From NCBI GenBank assembly GCA_964534125.1, contig CAZHOJ010000006.1, forward strand, positions 171,863-235,862: DNA of 64,000 nt, written 5' to 3'. The notes below the pieces were generated by a model. It saw only the letters and a program-made list of their open reading frames with translations. It made no database searches and was not told the DNA's origin. Source of the stretch: 2-02-FULL-55-14 sp964534125 (GTDB lineage: Bacteria > Bacteroidota > Ignavibacteria > UBA10030). Made by a program: the position numbers and the translations under genes. Positions 17,046-26,064 of this stretch are shown piece after piece (position 1 is the stretch's first letter; each line of letters starts with the position of its first letter).

Positions 17046-18835
17046 ACGTCGACCAACAGGAAGTATCAGCTCTCGAGCGTCATGTCGGTGACCAGGCGAC
17101 GTCACCCCTCTTCGCAAGGCTTGCCGCTTTGTACCTTGCCTCCGACCGGGCGAAGGACGCATTGCGTATCTGCGATGCCGGCCTCGCCAACTTTCCGTTC
17201 TATTCCACAGGACATCTGATCAAAGGAAAGGCCCTTCTCCAGCTTGGCCTCAACGGCGAGGCGCGCCGTGAATTCGAGTTCGTGCGGGACTGGCTCCCGA
17301 CCAATCCAACGGTCGCCGAGCTCCTTGTCTCGGTCCCGATGTCCGAAGACCAGATGCTCGAAGCCGCTCCTGCAGAAGAGGCGACACCGGGAACATCCTT
17401 TGAAGAGGCCAGCGAACCGCAGGCGGAAGCGCTTGCAGGGTCTCACGACGAACCACAGGCCGGCAGCGATTTCTTCGGGGCCGTGACGGCAGAAGAACCT
17501 CCGGAGGTTGTCGTCGAGGGATCGGCAGAAGAGGCTTCTGCTGCCCCACAGGAAGACAATGTTTTCGGACTGCCGGGCGAGGTTCCGGCTGAGCCGTCCG
17601 CAGGAGAGGCCAGCGATGAAGAAGAGGCCTCACCCCCATCGGCGTTCGGAGGTATGGAGGCGTTCGCGCAATTTGGCGGAGATGAGACGGCGACAGAGGA
17701 GTCCAGAGCTTCGGAGGAGGTCCCCACATCTCAAGTGTCTGGGCTGGAAGCGATGTTCGGGGGTCCGGCTCCCGCTGCGGCGATTGTCGAGGACGACTTC
17801 GACATCTATGCAGCACGGAAAAGGGGAGAGCTTGGCCCCACAGACGTGATTACGTTCGAAGAATATCTGGCCTCCCCATCGCCTCAGCCGGAGGCGTGGA
17901 GTGGAGAAACGGCTTCCGGCGAACCTGCCGGCGCTGACGATCCGTTCGCAGCGGCCGGATTCCCGATGACCGGGGAAAGCCCATCCCAGGAAGATGTTGT
18001 GGTGGAGGAAACAGCAACGCAGGAGCTCAGCGGGATTGGAGAAGAAACCCCGACGGACATTGGCGCAGAAGCAGTTCCCGAGGAAGGAACTGGCTTCGGG
18101 TTCGAAGACGCGGTAAGCGAGGAACCGGCTGAACCGCAGGAGTCGGAGCTATCGCCCGAGACTGCTGACCAGACGGTGGAAGAGACCCCGTCATTCGAAC
18201 CTGCGGGGGCGGAGGCGTATATCTCTGCTGAGCCGGCGGGGGATCAGACATTCGAGGCATTCACGATCCCTGAAGAGGTCCCGGAAACAGCTGAAGCGGC
18301 CGTTCCGGCTGGAGGGGACATGTTCGCCGGATTCGAGTCAGCCGGCGAAGCGACGGAAGAAGCCGCACCAGAACCAGAACAAGAAGCGGAAACAGAGACG
18401 CCGGCATTCCCCGACTTCAGCGGACTGCCCGGCTTCGAGGGTCCGGACCTTGCACCCCCCGAAGAAACGGGGAGCGAAGCAGAGGAAGTCACGGAAGAAG
18501 GCTTCACGGGCCCTGCTTTTGAAGAGCCAGAACCGCCGAGGTCGTCAAGTGACAAGATCGGCGAGTTCGCCGAGAAGCTCCAGGAGGCGAAGAAGATCAC
18601 GCCGGTCATCGACCTGACAATGCAGGTCACCTCCTCGAGCACGTCAAGTGCTGACGAGGCCGCTGTCGATGCAGGATTCGTCACGCCGACACTCGCGGAG
18701 ATCTACGCGAAGCAGGGATGGTACGACGACGCCATCAACGCATACAAAACACTGGCGAAGACACGTCCGGCGGAAAAGGAAAAGTTCGAAGAGCGGGTCA
18801 AGGAACTGCAGGAGGAGAAGGCGAAAGCGGACTGA
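17042..18835 (+). CDS. TPR protein with very long acidic, disordered middle
   Basis: 597 residues. An N-terminal TPR pair (about 5-95: SPLFARLAALYLASDRAKDA..., GHLIKGKALLQLGLNGEARREF) and a single C-terminal TPR (about 540-575: LAEIYAKQGWYDDAINAYKTLAK) bracket roughly 400 residues that are almost only E, A, P, S, T and G, with many 'EEA', 'AEPA' and 'FAGFE' segments. No signal peptide or membrane helix is seen, so it is probably cytoplasmic. The codon-3 GC and E/P repetition give this gene a different composition from its neighbours. Co-translated with the glycosyltransferase; function unknown, likely protein-protein interactions. Confidence 0.8.
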   Translation: MNVDQQEVSALERHVGDQATSPLFARLAALYLASDRAKDALRICDAGLANFPFYSTGHLIKGKALLQLGLNGEARREFEFVRDWLPTNPTVAELLVSVPMSEDQMLEAAPAEEATPGTSFEEASEPQAEALAGSHDEPQAGSDFFGAVTAEEPPEVVVEGSAEEASAAPQEDNVFGLPGEVPAEPSAGEASDEEEASPPSAFGGMEAFAQFGGDETATEESRASEEVPTSQVSGLEAMFGGPAPAAAIVEDDFDIYAARKRGELGPTDVITFEEYLASPSPQPEAWSGETASGEPAGADDPFAAAGFPMTGESPSQEDVVVEETATQELSGIGEETPTDIGAEAVPEEGTGFGFEDAVSEEPAEPQESELSPETADQTVEETPSFEPAGAEAYISAEPAGDQTFEAFTIPEEVPETAEAAVPAGGDMFAGFESAGEATEEAAPEPEQEAETETPAFPDFSGLPGFEGPDLAPPEETGSEAEEVTEEGFTGPAFEEPEPPRSSSDKIGEFAEKLQEAKKITPVIDLTMQVTSSSTSSADEAAVDAGFVTPTLAEIYAKQGWYDDAINAYKTLAKTRPAEKEKFEERVKELQEEKAKAD

Positions 18836-18887
18836 ACGCAAAGAACGCACATGACGGAGGGAGAACACGACCGTCTAAGAAAAGAAG

Positions 18888-18915
18888 AAGCCTGTCATCA
18901 CTGACAGGCTTTTGT
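18888..18915. terminator. bidirectional terminator between TPR gene and rpsT
   Basis: Perfect arms GCCTGTCA (18890-18897) and TGACAGGC (18902-18909) with loop TCAC. On the plus strand TTTTG follows; on the minus strand CTTCTTCTTTTC follows. It therefore can end both the plus-strand run ending at 18835 and minus-strand rpsT. Confidence 0.85.
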
Positions 18916-18939
18916 CGTTCTTCAGGTTCGGGAGGAGCG

Positions 18940-19197
18940 TCAGGCGCTGAGCTTGTTGACGTGCTTTGTCAGCTTCGCCTTCTGGTTCGCCGCCTTGTTC
19001 TTGTGGATCAGCCCTTTCGAGGACATCCGGTCCAGGTACTTCGTCGCGGTCTTGAGCGCGGCGCCCGCAGATTCCTTCGAGGTCGAGGTGCGGACCTTCT
19101 TGACGAGGGTCTTCAGCGTGGAAAGGCGGGCCTTGTTCCGGCTGGCGCGCTGCGCGTTCTGGCGGACCCTCTTGATGGCTGACTTGTGCTGCGGCAT
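18940..19197 (-). CDS. rpsT: 30S ribosomal protein S20
   Basis: 85 residues starting PQHKSAIKRVRQNAQ, the normal S20 N-terminus, so ATG 19197 is used rather than an upstream in-frame start at 19233. Highly basic, all-helical, ends NKAANQKAKLTKHVNKL as in other S20 proteins. Binds 16S rRNA in the body of the 30S subunit. It has its own promoter and terminator, i.e. a single-gene unit. Confidence 0.97.
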   Translation of the reverse strand: MPQHKSAIKRVRQNAQRASRNKARLSTLKTLVKKVRTSTSKESAGAALKTATKYLDRMSSKGLIHKNKAANQKAKLTKHVNKLSA

Positions 19198-19235
19198 ATC
19201 AATTGCTCCCGTAAGGCAAAATTGTTGAGACAATA

Positions 19236-19264
19236 AAGATACAAGAATCCGGCCTCTCTTTCAA
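19236..19264 (-). promoter_or_regulatory. sigma-70 promoter of rpsT
   Basis: On the minus strand TTGAAA (19264-19259), 17-base spacer, TATCTT (19241-19236). The start site would be near 19229, leaving a leader of about 30 bases with GGGAG before the ATG. Confidence 0.65.
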
Positions 19265-19268
19265 GCCC

Positions 19269-19841
19269 TCAATCCCCGAAACCGGCCACCTTGCGAAGGA
19301 AGGTCCTGATAATATGGGCCGTGACGCCCCAGATCCTGTGTCCCGCATGCTCGTACGAATAGAATGTCACGCTCTGACCATGCCACTCCCGCGTCCCGGA
19401 GATCTCAGCTCTGGGGTCCAGGAACAGGTCCACCGGCGCGAAGAAAGCTTCCTCGACCTCAGCCGGATTCAGCACGAGATTCGGGCGCCCTCTGAGCTTT
19501 CCGATCACTGGCGTTATCAGGAAGCCTGTCGGCGTCACCAGTTCTGTCGTTCGGCCGATGATCTGCACGTCGGCCGGGTCCAGTCCGATCTCCTCCTGTG
19601 CCTCCCGTAATGCCGTGTCCTCGGCGTGTTTGTCCTCCGGGTCCATCATGCCCCCCGGAAACGAGACCTGTCCCTTGTGATGTTCGACAGCTTCGGTGCG
19701 CTTCGTGAGAAGGATCTCCGTCCGGCCGTCCGCGTCGAGCAGAGGGAACAGCACAGCAGCACGCAGAAGACCGTCGTGCGGCAGCGGTTCGGGTTTGTGG
19801 TCCCGCAGGAACCGTTCGATATCGGCAAAGGTGATGCTCAC
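19269..19841 (-). CDS. NUDIX hydrolase, CoA pyrophosphatase type
   Basis: 190 residues. The Nudix box runs from GGMMDPED (63-70) to REAQEEIG (79-86), and the N-terminal block VLFPLL...ILLTKRTEAVEHHKGQVSFPGG is the UPF0035/NudL signature preceding it. These enzymes split CoA and its derivatives into 3',5'-ADP and 4'-phosphopantetheine. It starts 4 bases after the stop of the upstream Cys/Met lyase gene, so the two are co-transcribed. Confidence 0.9.
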   Translation of the reverse strand: MSITFADIERFLRDHKPEPLPHDGLLRAAVLFPLLDADGRTEILLTKRTEAVEHHKGQVSFPGGMMDPEDKHAEDTALREAQEEIGLDPADVQIIGRTTELVTPTGFLITPVIGKLRGRPNLVLNPAEVEEAFFAPVDLFLDPRAEISGTREWHGQSVTFYSYEHAGHRIWGVTAHIIRTFLRKVAGFGD

Positions 19842-19845
19842 CGGC

Positions 19846-21093
19846 TCAGATCTGTCTCAGCGCCTGATCGAAGTCAGCGATGATGTCGTCGATGTGCTCG
19901 ACGCCGACAGATATGCGTATCATCCCCGGCGTGACACCGTGCCGCGCGAGCTCATCCTCACCCATGAAGATATGGGAGGAATAGACGGGGATGCTGACCA
20001 GGGTTTCTACCCCTCCAAGCGACATGGCATTCACGGCAATGTGGAGGTGGTCGCACACGCGCGCAGCGGCCTCAGCCGGCAACAGGCGCTTCTTCGGTCG
20101 TACTTCGATCGTGACCATTCCCCCGAATCCTCTCATCTGGCCCTTCGCGACGGCGTGGTCGGGATGTGACGGGAGTCCGGGGTACAACACACGCCGCACG
20201 CGGGGATGGGACTCCAGCGCGGTTGCCAGCGCAAAGGCGTTGACGGTCTGGCGCTGCACCCGGAGTTCGAACGTCTTCAGCGAACGGGCAAGCAGGTATG
20301 AAGCGAACGGGTCAATGCAGCCTCCGTGATGCTTTGCCAGCTTCCGGACTCCGGCGATGAACGATGAGGGCCCAAGAACAGCGCCGGCGACCACATCGCT
20401 GTGCCCGCCGAGATACTTGGTGGCACTTTCGACGATGATGTCGACGCCCTGCGCCAGCGGGTCCTGGTTCAGAATGGTCGCAAAGGTGTTGTCGATCATC
20501 GTGGGTATGGCGATGCGGAGGCTCCGCGAGGCCTTCTTTGTTTGCTGCACTACTTCCCGAATATCTACCACGGACAATGTCGGATTCGTTGGCGTCTCGA
20601 AATAGACGAGCTTCGTCCGGGGCGTGGCAAGATCGCCGATGGTGTCCAGTTTGTCATGGTCGACCCACTTCACGGTGATGCCGAGCTGGGGAAGCTCGTC
20701 GCGGAACCATCGGTACGTCCCTCCGTACAGCGCGGGGGTGGAGATGATCTCGTCCCCGGGCTTGGCGATGGAAAGAATGGCCGTTGTGATAGCGGCCATG
20801 CCGGACGAAAAGAGTGCAGCCTCTTCGGCCCCCTCCATGAGGGCAAGCGTTTCTTCCACCTCGCGGGTCGTCGGATTATGGTAGCGGGTGTACACATAGA
20901 CGGACGGATCGCCTTTGGCGTACCGGACAGCATCGTCTGAGGATTCGAAGCGATAGGTGGATGTCTGGTAGATCGGCAACGAGACGGGCCCCTGAAAGGG
21001 GTACATCTTGTTGCCGTGGATGGACCGGGTCGAGATGGCCACCGGGGCCTTGGATGTGCGTTTGTTTGATGTGCGCTTTTTTTGAGGTGTCAT
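19846..21093 (-). CDS. Cys/Met metabolism PLP enzyme (cystathionine lyase/synthase-like)
   Basis: 415-residue fold-type I trans-sulfuration enzyme. An unusual basic N-terminus (PQKKRTSNKRTSKAP) precedes the typical start ISTRSIHGN. YTRYHNPTTREVEETLALMEG (69-88), SSGMAA (96-101), and the PLP lysine K226 in ESATKYLGGHSD identify the family. The active-site loop and SLGGVETLVSIP near 370 favour cystathionine gamma-lyase/synthase or methionine gamma-lyase rather than O-acetylserine-type enzymes, but the exact reaction is open. Forms an operon with the NUDIX gene. Confidence 0.9.
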   Translation of the reverse strand: MTPQKKRTSNKRTSKAPVAISTRSIHGNKMYPFQGPVSLPIYQTSTYRFESSDDAVRYAKGDPSVYVYTRYHNPTTREVEETLALMEGAEEAALFSSGMAAITTAILSIAKPGDEIISTPALYGGTYRWFRDELPQLGITVKWVDHDKLDTIGDLATPRTKLVYFETPTNPTLSVVDIREVVQQTKKASRSLRIAIPTMIDNTFATILNQDPLAQGVDIIVESATKYLGGHSDVVAGAVLGPSSFIAGVRKLAKHHGGCIDPFASYLLARSLKTFELRVQRQTVNAFALATALESHPRVRRVLYPGLPSHPDHAVAKGQMRGFGGMVTIEVRPKKRLLPAEAAARVCDHLHIAVNAMSLGGVETLVSIPVYSSHIFMGEDELARHGVTPGMIRISVGVEHIDDIIADFDQALRQI

Positions 21094-21123
21094 GTGCGTC
21101 TGGGTTGTGTCCGGGGGGTATGT

Positions 21124-21350
21124 GGAACTCCTATGGAGTTCCGTTCTTTTCGTGTATTTGGTACAAGAAATATGCGATCCCTCTGGGATCGGAATAGCAT
21201 TGTCGCAATCCGCATTACCTTTCTGCTCCTGTGAGCCACCAAAGGGGATCTTTTTTCTATCCCCAACTCATGTGGTGGGCATGAGCCCCGTCGGGGCTCC
21301 ATTTTTTTTAGCTCCTGCCCAGCGATGGCATACGAACCCCATAGGGGTTC
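21124..21350. repeat. cluster of four short palindromes with 3-base centres
   Basis: GGAACTCC-TAT-GGAGTTCC (21124-21142), CGATCCC-TCT-GGGATCG (21175-21191), GAGCCCC-GTC-GGGGCTC (21283-21299) and GAACCCC-ATA-GGGGTTC (21334-21350). All are perfect arms of 7-8 bases around a 3-base centre, all different in arm sequence but alike in pattern (arms ending in CCC/GGG). A looser pair GGGGAT/ATCCCC lies at 21244-21264. The 264-base gap between two minus-strand genes holds nothing else. Confidence 0.8.
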
Positions 21351-21357
21351 CAGATAC

Positions 21358-23511
21358 TCACAGCCTCCACAGATATGACGCCTTGAAGAACAGGCCGGTA
21401 TTCGTTTGCAGGAATCGGTCGCTTTGTCGGTAGAGTTGTTGTGCCGGGTCCCACGCAACACGCTGATGGATCATTCCATATCCGACGTGGAGCACCGTAC
21501 CCGGAATGTACGTGAAGGAGACGAGAAAATCGGTCGGAAGGCGCTTGCGGAAGCCGTTGTATTCCGTGATCCAACGGAGGAACAGGTAGCGGTTGACCTG
21601 GTAGGTGAACTTGACCCTGTTGATGGGGTAGGAGAAGTCGGATGCCGAGGTGCTGTCGCCCTTGAACTGCGCATACGTCAGCGAATACTCCAGGGCGAGG
21701 CTCTCATACGGCTGGAAGGTGAGCCGGGCGAAGTACCGCTGTGCCGAACCCGCGAACGGGTTCGGGGAGTAGAAAATCGCATTGCCAGCGCGAGCATTCA
21801 GGGTCACGCCCAGCCATCGCGTCAGCTGTCCTCCCCATACCGCATACAGGTAGCTGACGTCGAAGCGCTGTCCCGCGAAGATCTCGTTCCCAATATTCCC
21901 CTGGAGCGACAGGACGAGGTTCCCGAAATGAACGATATTGACCCCGGCCGTATTGAGCATTTCCCATCGGTCGCTGAACCGGTCGAGCGTACCGATGGAT
22001 GAAAAGACGAGCTGGACGCGGTTGACCATCCCCGATGCGGGATAGAACAGGGGATTGATGTATGCTGAGACGGTCCGCACGCCTGTACGTGAAACGTACC
22101 CCATCTCCGCTGTGAACTCCTTCGAGATATCAACATAACTGGCCCCGTATTCGAGGTCCCGGTCACCCTTCTGGTACGACACGGTCACAGCGTGACCATT
22201 GATAGCCGGACCACCAGAGTCTGCCCGGAATGTTGACCCAATGCCGTGGAATCCAACCATATCGTCGGCCCCGACGCGGATCCGTCCATCGATGCCGCCG
22301 AGTCGATTGTAGCCGTTTCCGTACTCCCTGGTCGCCCCGATCCCCCCGATATATGAATCTTCGGATAGTACGCGCCAGTAACGTGCTGCAATGAAATTCG
22401 CCTTCGATGGAAGGCCCGACCCGACCGGTCCGAGCTCGTCGTTCGCGTAGAGAAGCGATACGACATTCTCGTTCCCCACCTTCCCGGAGACCTTCAGGCC
22501 GACAAGCGGGTCGACGATCGTTCGTGTATGTACGAGCGATTGGAGCGGACTGACGCCCCCGGCTCCCCCGACGGAGAAATACTCCCGCCCTTCGAGGAAG
22601 AACGGACGCTTCTCGGGGTAGAACACGTTGTAGCGGAGGTTGACGTCGACCTGGCCGGCATCGGCCTCGACCTGACTGAAGTCGGGGTTGTACGTGGCGT
22701 CGAGCGTAAGGTTGGAGGTGATGCCATACTTCGCGGTGAGGCTTGCGTCCCGCCGGACATCGGACACCGAGAATGTACCATTGCGATGGGAACGCTGTTC
22801 GCTGAACACGACGGCCGGGAGGACCTCGAGCAGTGTGTAGTGCTCGAGCCCTTCATACACCATCGGGGCCATCTGCGTGAGAAAGTTGTACCCCTTTGCC
22901 GGGTCGAGCGGCGGATACGAACCGTGCTCGGCAGTCCTGCTGATGTACCGTTCGAAGAACACGGTCATCGTGACAGGATCGTCATCGGCATACCGGATGC
23001 TCTTCAGCGGGATGCCGACCTCGACGATATATCCGTCTGCGGTCATTCTCCCGACGCTGTAGAAAACGATATCGGCGTTGAAATCCTCATTGCCTCCGGC
23101 AAAGCGGCTGTCCATCTGGATGCCGTTCGGATTGATGTAGATGGCATACAGCGATTGATGGTCGCCGTACGTGTCGAGATTGATGCAGACCCAGTCGTCG
23201 GACCGGATGTTGTCGCGGGACGACATGGAGTTCTTGACGAGGGACGGATCGTCGAAGCAGGTGAAAGCATAGTAGAGGTTCTCGGCGTCATAGGCCATCC
23301 GGACCTCTGTCCGCTGTTCCTGCTTCTTGCCAAAGTCCGGGGAGAACGTTTCGAAGTCGTCGACCATCGGGGTCTGCTGCCAGAACGTTTCCGACAGTAC
23401 GCCGTCGATGACGGGAGTCTCCGATATCTTCAGTGGACGGAGTGGTTCCTGGGAGATGGCGTTGCCCGCGAGGAGAACGCCCGCAAGGGCGAGGAGGACA
23501 ATAGATCTCAT
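21358..23511 (-). CDS. DUF5916 outer-membrane protein with CBM9-like domain
   Basis: 717 residues from ATG 23511; the frame continues upstream, but the residues from 23511 (RSIVLLALAGVLLAGNAISQ) form a proper signal peptide. Residues about 28-210 resemble the family 9 carbohydrate-binding-like domain (PVIDGVLSETFWQQTP, TEVRMAYDAENLYYAFTCFDDP). From about 220 on comes the DUF5916 region, with beta-barrel-like alternating strands and NPDFSQVEADAGQVDVNLRYNVFYPEKRPFFLEG, its best-known block. Presumably outer-membrane; ligand unknown. Proteins of this family are frequent in Bacteroidota and related phyla. Confidence 0.85.
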   Translation of the reverse strand: MRSIVLLALAGVLLAGNAISQEPLRPLKISETPVIDGVLSETFWQQTPMVDDFETFSPDFGKKQEQRTEVRMAYDAENLYYAFTCFDDPSLVKNSMSSRDNIRSDDWVCINLDTYGDHQSLYAIYINPNGIQMDSRFAGGNEDFNADIVFYSVGRMTADGYIVEVGIPLKSIRYADDDPVTMTVFFERYISRTAEHGSYPPLDPAKGYNFLTQMAPMVYEGLEHYTLLEVLPAVVFSEQRSHRNGTFSVSDVRRDASLTAKYGITSNLTLDATYNPDFSQVEADAGQVDVNLRYNVFYPEKRPFFLEGREYFSVGGAGGVSPLQSLVHTRTIVDPLVGLKVSGKVGNENVVSLLYANDELGPVGSGLPSKANFIAARYWRVLSEDSYIGGIGATREYGNGYNRLGGIDGRIRVGADDMVGFHGIGSTFRADSGGPAINGHAVTVSYQKGDRDLEYGASYVDISKEFTAEMGYVSRTGVRTVSAYINPLFYPASGMVNRVQLVFSSIGTLDRFSDRWEMLNTAGVNIVHFGNLVLSLQGNIGNEIFAGQRFDVSYLYAVWGGQLTRWLGVTLNARAGNAIFYSPNPFAGSAQRYFARLTFQPYESLALEYSLTYAQFKGDSTSASDFSYPINRVKFTYQVNRYLFLRWITEYNGFRKRLPTDFLVSFTYIPGTVLHVGYGMIHQRVAWDPAQQLYRQSDRFLQTNTGLFFKASYLWRL

Positions 23512-23639
23512 TGGGTTGGCGTACGGACGTGAAGTCAGAAAGATACGGTGGGTGGGAGAAAGATACACCGATACGAAAAGGGGGGCATCACCCTCTAGCA
23601 GGGTGCAGAAATACGCTTCACGGTAGGTTTCTCGCCCGC

Positions 23640-23865
23640 CTGCGGCGAGGCAGGCAACGCGCGCGACGGAAGCAACGGACGCAGTGTTGAAAAATTTTAC
23701 CAAAACCCTTTGCGAGCCTGCCTGCAGGTATTCAGCAGGCAGGTATTCGTCAGGCAGGCGCTGCCTGCATGATCCATCAAGACCGTTGCGCCTGCCGCCT
23801 TTTTGGATCTCCAATGGCAGGCGGGGACGTGGCCTGCCTGGGTGACGCAGTCAGGCAGGCGAGAA
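23640..23865. repeat. GCCTGCCTG/CAGGCAGG repeat region
   Basis: CCTGCCTG at 23718, tandem CAGGCAGGTATTC units at 23734-23763, and further CTGCCTGC, CCTGCCTG (about 23832) and CAGGCAGGC (about 23852). The surrounding 458-base gap (23512-23969) also carries CTCTTTGCGCTCTGCCCTTAGCG near 23926. Related words occur at 52520-52550. No gene is evident. Confidence 0.55.
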
Positions 23866-23969
23866 ACGTTTTTCCACAAGCCCATAGGCGTTTTTTCGCT
23901 TCGCCGGCCCCCTCTCAAACCTACGCTCTTTGCGCTCTGCCCTTAGCGCTATGCCGGTCTTTCCCCAGC

Positions 23970-26057
23970 TCAGAAGATCTGCCCGAAGTTCAGGTAGAAT
24001 CCAGTCGTTTCAGGACCGAATCCAAGGTCTGCCCGGACGAGGAAGGTGTCCAGGTAGAACCGTAGCCCGACGGTCGGGTTTGCCCTCCAATCCACAAGGT
24101 CGACATCTGCCGGGGCCATCCAGACCTTTCCTGCGTCGACCCCGGCGATGGCTCCGAAGCGCCAGATCAGCGGGAATCGAAGCTCCATATTCATGACCAT
24201 CAACACCTTGCCGAGGTACCGGTCCTGCGGAAATCCGCGAAGCGTCTGGTTGCCCCCCACGGGGAGCAGGAACTGGATCGGGACCTGGTCGTCGTCGAGA
24301 ACCTGACCCTGAAGGCGGAACGCGAATACGGTCTTCGGATACATTAACGTCGTGTAGTATTGAAATGCGCCGCCGGCTCGAACAAACGAAACGTTCCCGA
24401 TCAACGGGGCCCACTCCGCCTCTGCCTGGAGCACAACACCCCGGGAAGGATTGATGTAGGAATTCCGTGTGTCGTGCCGGACCGAGGCCACGAGAGAATA
24501 TGCGGTCGCAGTTCCGGTGCTGTGGGCTGCTCCCGCGGCGGGAACGGCGCTCGTATCTGAGAAGTTCGCATTCCTCACCCACCGGTACCGGCCTCCGGCC
24601 TGCACGACAGTCTGTCGCGTGAGTCCGCGGCTGACAGACACGGCAGCCTCGAACGGCTCACGGGTGTACTCCTCGCGGTCATCATATCGTGAACCGGGGC
24701 CTACGCCAAAGAAGACATTCTTCAGATACTTATCGTAGTCGAGCGTGACGTCGAGTGCGAGAGGATACATGGTCCCCTGCCGAAGCTCGAAATCGGGGAC
24801 CGAGAATACGAACCGGTACCAGCGCTCCCCCTTTGTGCTGTTGAAGAGAATGACGTCGAACGATTCGCGCGATCCCAGCTGGTCAAGAAAGAACGCTTTG
24901 ATGCCATATCCGAACCCGACATCCGTGTCATATGATGCGATGGGGAGGAACTCGATCGATGAGACGGCGGGTTGTGATGCCTGCCGGATTCCGGACAGCT
25001 GCACCGTTGCCATCAGGCCGTAGTGGTCGGAGGCAAACATTCCGTCGCTCGGCGTATCCAGGATGCGCTCTGTCCGGATAATATCTCCCGGCCTGAAGGG
25101 AGCCCGCACGAAAATGTGATCGATCGTGCGGAGCCCAAGATCATCTGCTCGCGACAGCTTCTCTATGGGATCGGCATCAGCGTCATCCGACCGCGAAGCA
25201 TATCGGGTCAATGGATTTGCTGCCCCGTCCCACGTCGGCAGGGGGCCTCCGTCGGGCGTGGCCTGTGAGTATCCGGCCCGGGTCCGGATGTGTTCGATAT
25301 CTGGTGCCGTGTAGGAGAGATTGAGATCGCCCAGAAGTATCAGCGGTGTGTCGGGATAGCGGTCATCCAGCTCTTCGAGCAGACGGTCGAGCATTTCTGA
25401 CCGTTCGCTGTGGTCCGCGCTCAGGTGTTCGATCCACGCAGAGATCTCCGCTTCACCCAGGCCTCTGCTACGGCAGATATCTGCAAGTCGGCTTCGTGTA
25501 CCAGGTGTGTCCTCAGGGAAAGCAGGCAGATGCGTGTTGACGATGAGGATTCGTTCCCCGTCGGGGGTGCGGATCGCACCGATGAGCGCCGCGTTCTGTT
25601 CTCCTCCATGGAATGAGAGCAGATTGCCGAAGGACCCGAAGTCAAGCGAAAGTGGAATGACATCGACGAACTCGAGCAACAGCTCCGAGCGAGCGAGAAT
25701 GGCCAGGCCTTCGTTCAGGTTCCAGGGAACGCCGAGACAGCCTATCTTGATGCCCGACAGCACACGCTGCGAGATGACATCATATCCGAGCTGATCGGCG
25801 ATCTCCCGGGCGCGGCGTGTGGCGGGATTGACCTCCTGGAGGGCGATCACGTCGGGTGCTTCCTGACGCAGGCCAGCGACGAGAGCGTTCAACCGCGAAG
25901 CGTGCTGAGCCTCGCTTTCGTACGACTCGATAGTCGTTGACCCCTCATAGGTGAGCCCACTCCAGATGTTGACCGTCGCGACCCGCATGTCCTGTGCCGG
26001 AGCCACCTGCATGCAGCCGATAGTGAGGAAAAAGATATACCGGACACTATTCTGCAA
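23970..26057 (-). CDS. endonuclease/exonuclease/phosphatase domain fused to Omp85-type barrel
   Basis: 695 residues. Signal peptide at 1-22 (FFLTIGCMQVAPAQ). Residues about 24-345 are an EEP-superfamily (DNase I/IMPase/sphingomyelinase-like) domain: RVATVNIWSG, VIALQEVNP (catalytic Glu), ILIVNTHLPA, LILLGDLNLS (D-x-N), and the final ASDHYGLMATV. Residues about 365-695 are a surface-antigen barrel of the Omp85/D15 kind, with GGNQTLRGFPQDRYLGKVLMVMNMELRFPL and a C-terminal beta-strand ending in F. The whole would be an outer-membrane barrel carrying a secreted or surface phosphoesterase. Either module alone is common; the combination is unusual to me. Confidence 0.82.
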   Translation of the reverse strand: MQNSVRYIFFLTIGCMQVAPAQDMRVATVNIWSGLTYEGSTTIESYESEAQHASRLNALVAGLRQEAPDVIALQEVNPATRRAREIADQLGYDVISQRVLSGIKIGCLGVPWNLNEGLAILARSELLLEFVDVIPLSLDFGSFGNLLSFHGGEQNAALIGAIRTPDGERILIVNTHLPAFPEDTPGTRSRLADICRSRGLGEAEISAWIEHLSADHSERSEMLDRLLEELDDRYPDTPLILLGDLNLSYTAPDIEHIRTRAGYSQATPDGGPLPTWDGAANPLTRYASRSDDADADPIEKLSRADDLGLRTIDHIFVRAPFRPGDIIRTERILDTPSDGMFASDHYGLMATVQLSGIRQASQPAVSSIEFLPIASYDTDVGFGYGIKAFFLDQLGSRESFDVILFNSTKGERWYRFVFSVPDFELRQGTMYPLALDVTLDYDKYLKNVFFGVGPGSRYDDREEYTREPFEAAVSVSRGLTRQTVVQAGGRYRWVRNANFSDTSAVPAAGAAHSTGTATAYSLVASVRHDTRNSYINPSRGVVLQAEAEWAPLIGNVSFVRAGGAFQYYTTLMYPKTVFAFRLQGQVLDDDQVPIQFLLPVGGNQTLRGFPQDRYLGKVLMVMNMELRFPLIWRFGAIAGVDAGKVWMAPADVDLVDWRANPTVGLRFYLDTFLVRADLGFGPETTGFYLNFGQIF

Positions 26058-26064
26058 ATCTGTC

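Noticed and set aside
21124..21350. CRISPR-like array
   Set aside because: The palindromes have different sequences and irregular spacing, so they are not direct repeats with spacers.
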